Part shown: positions 17,289 through 25,341 of the stretch, one piece after another
Layout: the number at the start of each line of letters is the position of its first letter
Numbering within the stretch: position 1 is the stretch's first letter
Assembly (NCBI GenBank): GCA_020635905.1
Contig: JACJYV010000008.1
Span: 62,001 to 126,000, forward strand
Direction of reading: 5' to 3'
Length of the DNA stretch: 64,000 nucleotides
Source of the DNA: Bacteroidia bacterium
GTDB lineage: Bacteria > Bacteroidota > Bacteroidia > J057 > JADKCL01
Translations under genes and position numbers: made by a program
Notes under the pieces: generated by a model
Databases searched by the model: none
Told to the model about the DNA's origin: nothing
Seen by the model: only the letters and a program-made list of their open reading frames with translations

Positions 17289-18428
17289 ATGAAACACCTG
17301 CCCACACTTAAAATTTTCCTGCTTTGCTGTGGCCTTTGGCCGACCGCCCTGCTTTGGAGTCAGCCTGCAAGGCAATATTCCACCATGGCCTCCCGCAAGG
17401 CTTTTTACGAATCGCTGGCCCGGGAATACAATACAAAAGGCATTCAGGAGATTCTGCAAAGCGACAAAAAGAACGAATTTGAAGCTTATGTGGAAGGGCA
17501 TTCTGAAAAAGAACTGGTGCACGAATTTGAAACGGTGGTCCACGAGTTGCTGCATGGCTATAACGGCCAGGGCCTGCAATCTTCCTATCGCTACTTTTTT
17601 CCCGGGCCGGGCGAACGGATTCAGGTGCCCATGACCAAGGTTTTCAGTTCGCGGGAACTGAGCAGTTTTGTGCCCAGGGGCAGACAGGACAGCGTGTTTC
17701 GTTATGCGATTTATGTGGGAGGTAAACAAGCCACGGCCAAGTATGGGAAGCAGGAAATTCGCTTCAATAATGGCGGAAACGGGGATATTTCTTCAGTTAC
17801 AGACGGACTTTACGGAATTCTGGAAGAATTTAACGCCTATTATTCGGGTACTTTGGCCACCTGGGAACTGAAAAAATATTATCAGGATACTTATGGCAGC
17901 GAAAATCCTGAAATCTGGGCTGAGTATAAGCACCAATTGCTGGGAAATGCCCAGGCATACCACGAATTCCGTCTGTTTATGGCCTGGTACCTGCTTTATG
18001 CGAAGCAAAAACACCCTTCAGTTTATGCAGGATTGATGGAAAATAAGGCCCTGAGAAAGGTTTTTACCCAACTCTGTGACCGTTATGGAGCCCTTTTGAC
18101 CAAAATTGAAGCGGCTATTCCCGAACTGGACCAACTTTCGGGTGAGGATGTGGAGGATATTCTGCAAATGAGCGGCAGCGATGAAGAAATCAGGGCCTTG
18201 CTGGCCCAAAATGGGGTGGATGCAGAAGCCATGGGCCTTAAACCCGGCACGCCCGAATGGGAGAAAATCAAGGACGAACTCATGCGTTCGCTGGGAGAAG
18301 CCAGGTCCTCTGTTTCCCAAAATCTGGATTTTTTTCACAGCCTGCCCAAGGCTCAGATGACCTATCTGAAATCGCTGATGAAGGATAAGGAGCGGGAAAT
18401 TTTGCAAAATTTCCGCCTGGACGATTGA
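17289..18428 (+). CDS. Secreted protein with zincin-like HELLH motif
   Basis: 379 residues from the ATG at 17289; ten extra upstream codons in frame lack signal character. Residues 1-25 form a signal peptide. The motif VVHELLHGYN (His85, Glu86, His89) is a classic HExxH zinc site, and EEFNAYYSG (about 179-187) could supply the third ligand, in the manner of gluzincins with an EEFxAY helix. The C-terminal third is helical and charged, with several (G/S)-(E/D)-rich turns. No named family comes to mind. A secreted zinc peptidase is plausible. Its stop codon abuts the stop of the convergent serine-hydrolase gene with no gap. Confidence 0.75.
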   Translation: MKHLPTLKIFLLCCGLWPTALLWSQPARQYSTMASRKAFYESLAREYNTKGIQEILQSDKKNEFEAYVEGHSEKELVHEFETVVHELLHGYNGQGLQSSYRYFFPGPGERIQVPMTKVFSSRELSSFVPRGRQDSVFRYAIYVGGKQATAKYGKQEIRFNNGGNGDISSVTDGLYGILEEFNAYYSGTLATWELKKYYQDTYGSENPEIWAEYKHQLLGNAQAYHEFRLFMAWYLLYAKQKHPSVYAGLMENKALRKVFTQLCDRYGALLTKIEAAIPELDQLSGEDVEDILQMSGSDEEIRALLAQNGVDAEAMGLKPGTPEWEKIKDELMRSLGEARSSVSQNLDFFHSLPKAQMTYLKSLMKDKEREILQNFRLDD

Positions 18429-19715
18429 TCAGGAAACGTATTGCAAAACGGTTTTAAGAAAGGCGTTATGATCAAACTGCCCTTCAAAACTCAGCCCCAG
18501 GCGCACCACCACCAGTTCCTGGGTGGGAAATATGGAAATCCTTTGCCCCAAAAACCCGGCGGCATAGTACATTTCGCGGGGCAAATCCGGGTGCTCGCCA
18601 CCTGCATTCAGCCAGAAATGGGCACCATACTTACCGCCAGCTGCCGCAGATGATTCACGGGTAAAGGCAATCCACTCAGGAGAAAGCAATTGCCGCTCCC
18701 CCACCCTCCCCTGATTAAGGTATAGCTGTCCAAAACGGGCCCAGTCGCGGGCCGTACCCATGGAAAAGGAAGATCCCACCAGATTGCCCGAGGGATCGGT
18801 GCCAATGTGAGTGTGGTGCATGCCCAGGGGCTCAAAAAGCGCTTTTTGGGGAAAGTCATAATAAGCCTGATCGTCCGCGAAGAGGTCGCGGATCATGCCT
18901 GAGAGCACATTGGTGTTGCAGGATGCGTAGGCAAAATGGGAGCCCGGCGGGTAAGCCAGCGGCACGGTGCGGGCATGGCGGACGGCATCTTTTTCCAGAA
19001 AAAGCATGCGGCTGACCTTAAGAAAATGATTTTCCGTTTCCTTCCATTTGAGCCCGCTGGTCATTTGCAGGAGGTTTTTCACCGTAATTTCACTGCGGCC
19101 ATCCCGTTTCCAGGCAGGGATATCGGGAATCTGATCCAGCGAAAGCTGGCCCCTTTCCACCAAAATGCCCGTCAGGGCATTCATCAGGCTTTTGGTCAGC
19201 GACCAACTGTGGAGCGGGGTTTCGGGCCTAATTCCAGGTGCATAAGCCTCGCCAAGCAAAACGCCGCGGTGGAGCACCACTACCGCATGGGTCTGCCCGG
19301 GCCGCGGCTGGACCACGGTTTGCAGCCAGTCATTCAGGTCAGGATTGAGGGCCACAGGCCAGGATTCGGGCGTAGTTGGTTCTCCTGAAGGGGTTATAAA
19401 TGGCTGATTGGACAGATTTTCGGGGGTTCCGTGCAGTAATTTTATTCCGTGGCCTTCCACAAAGCGGGCTTTTCGCCTGGCCAGCCCCCAAACGGAAGCC
19501 GTAACCTCCATTTTCTTATAATCCACTTCGCATTCAGCCAGGGAAATGGGTTTGAAAAACAAATCGGGTTTGATTTCCTCTAATGGACGGCCTGAAATGA
19601 AAACTGCCCCACAGTAATATCGCGCCGCATAGGTGGAGATGCCAGGTAAAAGTATCCAGGCCATGGCCAAAACAGCCAACAACAGGGTCAGGGGAAAGAG
19701 AAGCAGCCACCACAT
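18429..19715 (-). CDS. Membrane-anchored serine hydrolase of the class C beta-lactamase/DD-peptidase fold
   Basis: 428 residues from the ATG at 19713-19715. One N-terminal transmembrane helix (WWLLLFPLTLLLAVLAMAW) is followed by a linker and the beta-lactamase-like domain. The catalytic pair is in HSWSLTKSLMNAL (Ser172, Lys175) and the tyrosine in FAYASCNTN (Tyr263); LLQMTSGLKW is the usual fifth block. Such proteins include esterases, D-aminopeptidases and penicillin-binding-like enzymes; substrate unknown. The frame also opens at a GTG (19742), but a TAAATTTG box (19721-19728) lies between it and the ATG, so the ATG is the better start. Confidence 0.82.
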   Translation of the reverse strand: MWWLLLFPLTLLLAVLAMAWILLPGISTYAARYYCGAVFISGRPLEEIKPDLFFKPISLAECEVDYKKMEVTASVWGLARRKARFVEGHGIKLLHGTPENLSNQPFITPSGEPTTPESWPVALNPDLNDWLQTVVQPRPGQTHAVVVLHRGVLLGEAYAPGIRPETPLHSWSLTKSLMNALTGILVERGQLSLDQIPDIPAWKRDGRSEITVKNLLQMTSGLKWKETENHFLKVSRMLFLEKDAVRHARTVPLAYPPGSHFAYASCNTNVLSGMIRDLFADDQAYYDFPQKALFEPLGMHHTHIGTDPSGNLVGSSFSMGTARDWARFGQLYLNQGRVGERQLLSPEWIAFTRESSAAAGGKYGAHFWLNAGGEHPDLPREMYYAAGFLGQRISIFPTQELVVVRLGLSFEGQFDHNAFLKTVLQYVS

Positions 19716-19720
19716 GGGCG

Positions 19721-19728
19721 CAAATTTA
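19721..19728 (-). promoter_or_regulatory. -7-like TAAATTTG box before the serine hydrolase gene
   Basis: A perfect TAnnTTTG match on the minus strand lies five bases before the ATG at 19715. If used, the message would be almost leaderless. No good TTG is seen at the expected distance, so this is tentative. Confidence 0.3.
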
Positions 19729-19948
19729 TGGAATAAATCCACTTTAGGAAGCTTTATGCAGGGCGGGATTTCTTCTAAAAAATCCGCAGAAAAACTCTCG
19801 TTTAGGTGAATTTACCTACCCTTTCAGGAAAACCACCCATTTGCATTTTTGGGCTTTTTGCGGGACGGCAGGGAAGGGATAGCTGCCGATATTTGAATTA
19901 TAGAATGAAGGAAATGTCCTTAAAAATATAGGTAGGAGGGTTTTTATG

Positions 19949-19980
19949 CAGGCGGTCCCCTTGGGGTCGCCTGTTTTTTT
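19949..19980 (+). terminator. Intrinsic terminator or attenuator without an annotated gene upstream
   Basis: A hairpin with perfect CAGGCG/CGCCTG outer arms (19949-19954, 19968-19973) and an inner CCCC/GGGG stem is followed by seven T. No plus-strand gene lies upstream. A second small hairpin (CGGCAG/CTGCCG) lies near 19865-19890. It could end a small RNA or act as a leader attenuator for the gene starting at 20088. Confidence 0.5.
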
Positions 19981-20087
19981 GCGGCCCGTCATGAGCGGAA
20001 ATTTAAACAGCAGCGAACGTTCCAAAAAACCTCCTGTCCATGAATTTATGCCTATTCTTCCCGGCCGCTTCAGATTAATTTTACTCC

Positions 20088-22229
20088 ATGAAATTCCGGC
20101 CCTCTGAACCCTTCTTACTCTTGCTGGTCGTACTGCTTTATCAGCCCATGCGGGCACAATTTGCGGATTGGGAAAATTTCACCCAGGGCAAAACCATTAC
20201 TGCCATTGAAGCCGGGTCGGGTGGCGACCGCTGGATTGGCACCCTGGGAGGTTTGGTAAGGCTCAATTCGAATGGAACGACTTTTTTCAACCATGCCAAT
20301 TCTCCCCTGCCCCGAAATGAGATTTATGACCTTGAATTTTTTAAAGGAACCCTTTGGGTGGCCACTTCCAAAGGGTTGCTCGCTTATAACGGGGCCACCT
20401 GGCAGGTTTTTCAAACAGTTAATTCCAATCTTTCCCATGATCTTCTGACCCGGGTGGCCGTGGACAGTCTGGGCGGGATATGGGTGGCTTCTGCCCGCAC
20501 CCTTGACCGTTACTATCAGGGTTACTGGATCACTTATGACGATTACACCCTTTTTGAGGGTGATATTGCTGCCCTGGAAGTGGGCCCAAACGGTCATATC
20601 TGGGTGGGATTTTTGAACGAAGGACAGGGTTTGGGAGGAAATCTGGCAGAATTTGACCAAACTAACTGGACCAAACATGCTCTCAACCCCAATCCAGACG
20701 GTCCGTCTGTGTATGACCTGGCCTTCAGCCCAAACGGGGAGGTGCTGGCTGCAACAGATGATGAAATTTACGTTTACGATGGCAATTCCTGGGCTCAGGA
20801 CCCTACTTTTGGCAATTTTATTCAGGTTCCACTGGTCCGTTCGCTGAGCTTTTCCCCTGCGGGGAAACTTTGGGCAGGCGGCCTGAACGGCATTTATGAA
20901 AAGTCAGGAAGCACCTGGATTTTGCATGATTCCCTGAACGGAGAGGCTTTGCCTCCCGTGGAAATCCTTCGGGTACAGCAGGAAAAGCAGATCTGGTGCG
21001 GGTTGTATAATGCAGGACTGCATGCCTTTGATGGCAACAACCAGTTGACCTACCACAACACCTCCAACTCCCCTTTGCAGCGAAATCAGATCCATAAACT
21101 GGCTTTTGATCATAATGGAATGCTTTGGGTCCTCAGCAACTCGCCGGTCATTGATCTTTGGTCGGGATCAGCCTGGAGCGAATTCAGGCCCCTGAATCAA
21201 GATACTGCCTGGACCTCTCCTGCAATTGGAATTCTCACTGCTGAAAATTATGTGTACCTCCAAACCAACAAACTGGTAGGAAAGTGGGACGGTTCCACCC
21301 TGCAAACCCATGATTATTTTGCCCAAGCAGGGGCCACCATCCGGGAAATGACGGTGACCGAAAACGGAGACCTTTGGCTGGCTACAGATCTGGGAGTTAT
21401 CCGTGAATCGGGCACGGGTACCACTATTTTTCAGGAAAGCAATTCTCCCCTGCCGGGAAATTCGGTCAAAACCATAGCCAGCGGGCCGGGAAACACGGTT
21501 TGGATTGGAACCAACACCCCTTCAGGCACCTACCTTACCCGGTTTCATGGGGACAAATGGGTTTCGTGGTCCTCCTCTGATTCTGATTTATGGGCAGATT
21601 TTTCCGACCTCAGTACAGATGTGTCGGGCAATCTCTGGCTGTCCGGGCCGCAGGGGGTGCAGATTTTTGATGGACTGATCTGGAATTCATTTCCCTACGG
21701 CATGAATCCTTTTTTTGCCCTGGCTTCCAGCGGAATTGCCACTTCAGCAAAGGGACGGGTCATGATTTTCGGCTATCCAGGTGCCTTTGAATACAACGGA
21801 TTCAGCGATTTTACCCTGATTCACCCCGATTTCAGCGGGCTGTCTTCAGAATATGTCAATGACATGGCTTTTTCTGCCACAGGCGAAGCCTGGTTTGCCA
21901 CCCATAACGGGCTTTCAAAATGGAATGGATCATTTTTTACCGTCAATCCCCCTCAGGATTTTCACATTTTACCCAATTATCCGAATCCGTTTGATGATCT
22001 GACCCAGGTTTCTTTTGTGCTGCCAACCTCAGACAATGCCACCCTCGATCTGCTGGATCTGCAAGGCCGGATTTTGCAAACTCTGGTCAGCGGATATTCA
22101 ACGCCCGGGCTCCACACCTTAACCCTGGACGGCACCCGCCTGCGGCCGGGTGTGTATTTGCTGCGTCTGCGCAGTCACACCACAGGAAAGCAATGGGTGG
22201 AAAAAATCCTGAAAGCTCAGGCTCCCTGA
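20088..22229 (+). CDS. Secreted beta-propeller protein (two-component-regulator propeller repeats) with T9SS type A sorting domain
   Basis: 713 residues with a signal peptide ending MRAQ. The body consists of repeated propeller blades with the typical patterns W(I/V)GT..GL.R(L/F), (D/G)..LW(V/L)A(T/S) and (N/S)SPLP.N.(I/V), spread over about residues 30-615. These are the repeats found in sensor parts of hybrid histidine kinases, but here there is no membrane or kinase part. Instead the last ~80 residues (ILPNYPNPFDDLTQVSFVL ... LRPGVYLLRLRS) are a type A T9SS sorting domain, so the propeller is exported. Ligand unknown. Its end overlaps the convergent DUF5995-like gene by 13 bases. Confidence 0.88.
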   Translation: MKFRPSEPFLLLLVVLLYQPMRAQFADWENFTQGKTITAIEAGSGGDRWIGTLGGLVRLNSNGTTFFNHANSPLPRNEIYDLEFFKGTLWVATSKGLLAYNGATWQVFQTVNSNLSHDLLTRVAVDSLGGIWVASARTLDRYYQGYWITYDDYTLFEGDIAALEVGPNGHIWVGFLNEGQGLGGNLAEFDQTNWTKHALNPNPDGPSVYDLAFSPNGEVLAATDDEIYVYDGNSWAQDPTFGNFIQVPLVRSLSFSPAGKLWAGGLNGIYEKSGSTWILHDSLNGEALPPVEILRVQQEKQIWCGLYNAGLHAFDGNNQLTYHNTSNSPLQRNQIHKLAFDHNGMLWVLSNSPVIDLWSGSAWSEFRPLNQDTAWTSPAIGILTAENYVYLQTNKLVGKWDGSTLQTHDYFAQAGATIREMTVTENGDLWLATDLGVIRESGTGTTIFQESNSPLPGNSVKTIASGPGNTVWIGTNTPSGTYLTRFHGDKWVSWSSSDSDLWADFSDLSTDVSGNLWLSGPQGVQIFDGLIWNSFPYGMNPFFALASSGIATSAKGRVMIFGYPGAFEYNGFSDFTLIHPDFSGLSSEYVNDMAFSATGEAWFATHNGLSKWNGSFFTVNPPQDFHILPNYPNPFDDLTQVSFVLPTSDNATLDLLDLQGRILQTLVSGYSTPGLHTLTLDGTRLRPGVYLLRLRSHTTGKQWVEKILKAQAP

Positions 22230-23041
22230 ACTTTCACTTTGGGGTGCCGATTAATGACAGGCTTCCAGCCTTTTTCGCCATTCAGGACTGCAATCTGACT
22301 TGAAATTGAACCCCATTCGGTCAGTTTGACCAAAAGCAGGGGCATTTTGATCCACCAGGGTGGCGAAAGTACACGTTTGCCAAATTTAGCGACCTTTTGG
22401 TCGCGGGTGGCAATGGCCTGATTCCAGGCATCACCCGAAAGAGGGAAAATGCTGTTAGAAAATTTCCAGGCCGCGTCGCGGGCCAGGGTCATGGAGAAAC
22501 CAACGATCTGATCGTCCAGCTTGGCCGGAAAAATCTTCAGAATGGCCTTCAGCATAGGCCAGATGCGGCCCAATTCCTGTTCCACCTGTCCCACCAGGGA
22601 GCCCAGAATGTTATTGATTTCATTGAAATCATTCTCCAACTTTTCAATGGGCTGGCCCAACTCCTGCATTACCTGGGCAGCTGCGATGCCCAGGTCCAAT
22701 GAAATATGGGCATTCATGCCTCCCAACAGGTGTTGCAGCACAATGGGATACCAATATTGGGTATATTCCATGGCCACGATCCAGGATTGGGTTTCGAAAG
22801 CATGATATTCGTATTCCTCAAATGCAGCCAGATAGCGGTTCGCAAAAATGACGTCCAGACGCTCCATACGGGCATTATCCTCAAACACACTTTCACTACC
22901 CAAATCCACTTCCTCCTTGATTTTTTTGGTAACCAGGAGGTAAAGCGAGGCAAAATAGCCGATGCGGCTGGGTTTCTTGCGGGCAAATTCAACAATCTTC
23001 TCCAGGTGCTGAATGACTTCTTCAATGGTTTTGGCTTCCAT
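22217..23041 (-). CDS. DUF5995-like protein
   Basis: 274 residues with no signal peptide or membrane helix. The segment LGGMNAHISLDLGIAAA (about 105-121) with the preceding WYPIVLQHLL resembles the conserved core of DUF5995 proteins, which are helical proteins of unknown function. A short region near the start (RIGYFASLYLLVTKKIKE) also fits that family. The gene is alone; it faces the T9SS propeller gene tail to tail and follows a T9SS gene on the same strand at a distance of 46 bases, so the two could be co-transcribed. The family assignment is from memory of the motif only. Confidence 0.7.
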   Translation of the reverse strand: MEAKTIEEVIQHLEKIVEFARKKPSRIGYFASLYLLVTKKIKEEVDLGSESVFEDNARMERLDVIFANRYLAAFEEYEYHAFETQSWIVAMEYTQYWYPIVLQHLLGGMNAHISLDLGIAAAQVMQELGQPIEKLENDFNEINNILGSLVGQVEQELGRIWPMLKAILKIFPAKLDDQIVGFSMTLARDAAWKFSNSIFPLSGDAWNQAIATRDQKVAKFGKRVLSPPWWIKMPLLLVKLTEWGSISSQIAVLNGEKGWKPVINRHPKVKVQGA

Positions 23042-23087
23042 GGCGGGGTGATTTTACCTGAAAATACAAAATCCCCCCAGATTTGGC

Positions 23088-24062
23088 CTATTCCAGCAAT
23101 ATTTTTCCTGAGGCAATCTTTTCTCCCGCGGCGGAAATTTCCACGAAATACAACCCTTTCATCAGATTTTCCCCGTTCAAATGAATCTCAGGGCCCGCAA
23201 AGTCACGGTCAATCACCTTCCTGCCCAACAAATCGCGCACCACCACGTTTCTCATCAGACCTGCATAGCCCCCGAGTTCGACCACAAATTTTCCGGTCGA
23301 AGGATTGGGAAACAGATTAAATCGCACTTCAGGCACAGTTTCAGTGGCTTGAATCAGGTCGCAATCATTGGAAAACGCAGGATTGAGGTAATACAGCAGG
23401 CTATCCTGGTAACAGCGCAACTGACCATAAGTCACATTACTTACCACCCTGGCTTCAGGCATGCCAAGAAAATGTTCGAAGCCACCAATGAACTCGAAAA
23501 TCCCCCCAAAATACCACGACCAGGCATGAATGGGGTCCTGCACATTGGCCACTGAGTGATTGTACTGCACCCTGACCGCGATACTACCAAACATTTTGGT
23601 CACCACTGAGTCCACGATTATCACAAACTCATCCAGGGTATCTGCCTGGGTACCATGCACATAGTCGTAATATCCACGATATTCGCCCTGATCCTGGATG
23701 TGCAGGGTATCGCCTGCCTGCAGATTGAAGTCGTAAAGCAGGTGATATTTCCCCCCAAACCAGCGATAAACGCGGCTTGAATCTTCGTACAGAAACTCCA
23801 GATTTCCCTGATTCCAGTAAGTAGATCCGTTGCCTTGTTCAGAAATCTCCAGCACTCTTGCGTTATGCCCCGCGATAAAGGTATCACCCACCACTTCCAG
23901 AAAATAGGAGCCGCAAAAAGGGTTGGGTCCCGTATTGCAAATCTCCGTGGAGTAATGCCATTTCGCTCCCGACGGAAACCATCCCTGGGCAAAAAGGTTA
24001 GCATGGATGAAGCCCATTGAAAGCGCAAGCAGGAGGGAAAATACTTGTTTGTTCATCTTCAT
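23088..24062 (-). CDS. Secreted protein with T9SS type A sorting domain
   Basis: About 324 residues. I choose the ATG at 24060-24062 (MKMNKQVFSLLLALSMGFIHANLFAQ), which begins just before the signal peptide; an earlier in-frame start at 24110 adds 16 residues without signal character, and ATG 24056 is equally possible. The mature part (about 25-245) carries paired cysteines and aromatic beta-strand segments and resembles other Bacteroidota 'unknown plus sorting tail' proteins. The C-terminal ~75 residues (FNLFPNPSTGKFVVELGG ... VVRDLLGRKV ... LMKGLYFVEI) are a type A T9SS domain. Function unknown. Confidence 0.82.
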   Translation of the reverse strand: MKMNKQVFSLLLALSMGFIHANLFAQGWFPSGAKWHYSTEICNTGPNPFCGSYFLEVVGDTFIAGHNARVLEISEQGNGSTYWNQGNLEFLYEDSSRVYRWFGGKYHLLYDFNLQAGDTLHIQDQGEYRGYYDYVHGTQADTLDEFVIIVDSVVTKMFGSIAVRVQYNHSVANVQDPIHAWSWYFGGIFEFIGGFEHFLGMPEARVVSNVTYGQLRCYQDSLLYYLNPAFSNDCDLIQATETVPEVRFNLFPNPSTGKFVVELGGYAGLMRNVVVRDLLGRKVIDRDFAGPEIHLNGENLMKGLYFVEISAAGEKIASGKILLE

Positions 24063-24115
24063 TTGTTTTTTCAATGAATTCAAGTTCTCCATTATCAGGA
24101 TTGATTTCAAATGAT

Positions 24116-24123
24116 TAGATTTG
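24116..24123 (+). promoter_or_regulatory. -7-like TAGATTTG box before the DCC gene
   Basis: A perfect TAnnTTTG match ends four bases before the start codon. It suggests a leaderless or near-leaderless message; no convincing -33 TTG at 20 bases. Confidence 0.3.
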
Positions 24124-24127
24124 GATT

Positions 24128-24526
24128 ATGCCCCATTCACCAACCATAATTTTTGACGGCGTTTGCAATCTTTGCAATTCCTCTGTGGATTGGATCATTC
24201 GCCATGACAAAAAAGGAATATTCAAATTTACGGCCAATCAGCACGAAACAGGCAGCAAGCTGCTGGAAGGCCAGCATTTGCCCGACGGAGAAGCAGACAC
24301 CATTTTTCTGTACGAGGACGGAAAACTTTTTACCCGTTCAACTGCGGTATTGCGCATTGCCCGCAAGCTGCCCTTTCCCTGGTTTTTAGGTTTTGGGGGA
24401 ATGATTTTTCCCCGTTTTTTCAGGGATTGGATTTATAAATGGGTGGCAAAAAATCGTTACAAATGGTTTGGCAAGAAAAATACCTGCCGCATCCCCACGC
24501 CCGAAGAACGGGCGAGATTCATTTAG
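24128..24526 (+). CDS. DCC-family (DUF393) thiol-disulfide oxidoreductase-like protein
   Basis: 132 residues, the normal length for the family. The N-terminal FDGVCNLC (Asp10, Cys13, Cys16) gives the DxxCxxC 'DCC' signature, followed by an aromatic and basic C-terminal half (FRDWIYKWVAKNRYKWFGKK). Proteins of this family are thioredoxin-like and presumed redox active; no precise role is known. A TAGATTTG box at 24116-24123 lies four bases before the start codon. Its 3' end overlaps the PIN-toxin gene by four bases, tail to tail. Confidence 0.88.
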   Translation: MPHSPTIIFDGVCNLCNSSVDWIIRHDKKGIFKFTANQHETGSKLLEGQHLPDGEADTIFLYEDGKLFTRSTAVLRIARKLPFPWFLGFGGMIFPRFFRDWIYKWVAKNRYKWFGKKNTCRIPTPEERARFI

Positions 24527-24972
24527 GAGGTCAGGGGAATCTGCCTCACTTTGAGAAATTCGCCTTCCAGGTGATCAAAATCCGTGTCCATAGTCAGTAA
24601 TTCCGCCCCGAGCACGGCAGCGGTGGCCGCAATCCAGAGATCGTTTTTGCCCATGTTGCGGGCGCTTTGTTTCAATTTTTTGGAAGGATGCTTGCCCTGG
24701 CTGAAAGCCTCAATTTCAGCATAGGCCGAGGTGATATCCTCGGCATGGATGTCTGCGATGATGAATAATTTCATGAAATCACGCAGATCCATTAGCCGTT
24801 TTTTGCCCCAGTTATTCCTGATCGCGATAGATTTGATTTCACCAATGGATACCACGGACAAAAGGGGGACATTTCCCTTAAAAAATACTTTATAGTCGCG
24901 GTCCAATTCTACAAGAGATAGGTTTCCCCTGATTAATCTGACCAGGATATTGGTATCAATCAGAAAGTTCAC
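24523..24972 (-). CDS. PIN-domain ribonuclease, probable toxin
   Basis: 149 residues with the PIN acid set: Asp6 (LIDTNIL), Glu45 (SIGEIKS), Asp111 (GKNDLWIAA) and Asp129/Asp131 (LTMDTDFDHL). PIN toxins of the VapC kind cleave tRNA or rRNA when freed from their antitoxin. The gene begins at the base right after the stop codon of a small charged protein gene, the usual order antitoxin-toxin. The target RNA cannot be predicted. Confidence 0.85.
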   Translation of the reverse strand: MNFLIDTNILVRLIRGNLSLVELDRDYKVFFKGNVPLLSVVSIGEIKSIAIRNNWGKKRLMDLRDFMKLFIIADIHAEDITSAYAEIEAFSQGKHPSKKLKQSARNMGKNDLWIAATAAVLGAELLTMDTDFDHLEGEFLKVRQIPLTS

Positions 24973-25245
24973 TTAAATATCTTTTAGCAAATCTTCCAAA
25001 GGCTCCTGAATATCCAGATCCTTTACCAACTGGTCGAATTTTTCCATATCAAAACCAGTCCAACTTTGCTCACGCATCAAATCCTCCACCCTGGTTTCCT
25101 TGCGCATGGGACGGGTAACTGTTTTCAGTACCTCATCCCGATTTTGGGCCCCAGCCAGAATTTCTTCCAGTTTGGCCAGCAAGGCTTCCTTTTCCAGACG
25201 GGTTATCTGCTGAATGAGATGATATTTCCGTATTTCCAGATCCAT
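24973..25245 (-). CDS. Putative antitoxin paired with the PIN toxin
   Basis: 90 residues, acidic and strongly helical: KYHLIQQITRLEKEALLAKLEEIL could bind DNA or dimerise, and the C-terminal WTGFDMEKFDQLVKDLDIQEPLEDLL is the acidic tail expected to wrap a PIN toxin. It sits directly before the toxin gene with zero spacing. I recognise no classic antitoxin DNA-binding fold, so the call rests mainly on position and composition. Confidence 0.7.
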   Translation of the reverse strand: MDLEIRKYHLIQQITRLEKEALLAKLEEILAGAQNRDEVLKTVTRPMRKETRVEDLMREQSWTGFDMEKFDQLVKDLDIQEPLEDLLKDI

Positions 25246-25341
25246 TTCCTTCTAACGCATTTTATCCAATTTACTTATTCTTTTCCAATTGTGCGTCCAA
25301 ATTAATCCAATTCCTTTCGCAAATCTTCCTAATTTTACCCC

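Noticed and set aside
20088..22229. Propeller protein as a histidine kinase fragment
   Set aside because: No membrane, Y_Y_Y or kinase part; it ends in an intact T9SS sorting domain, so it is a complete secreted protein.
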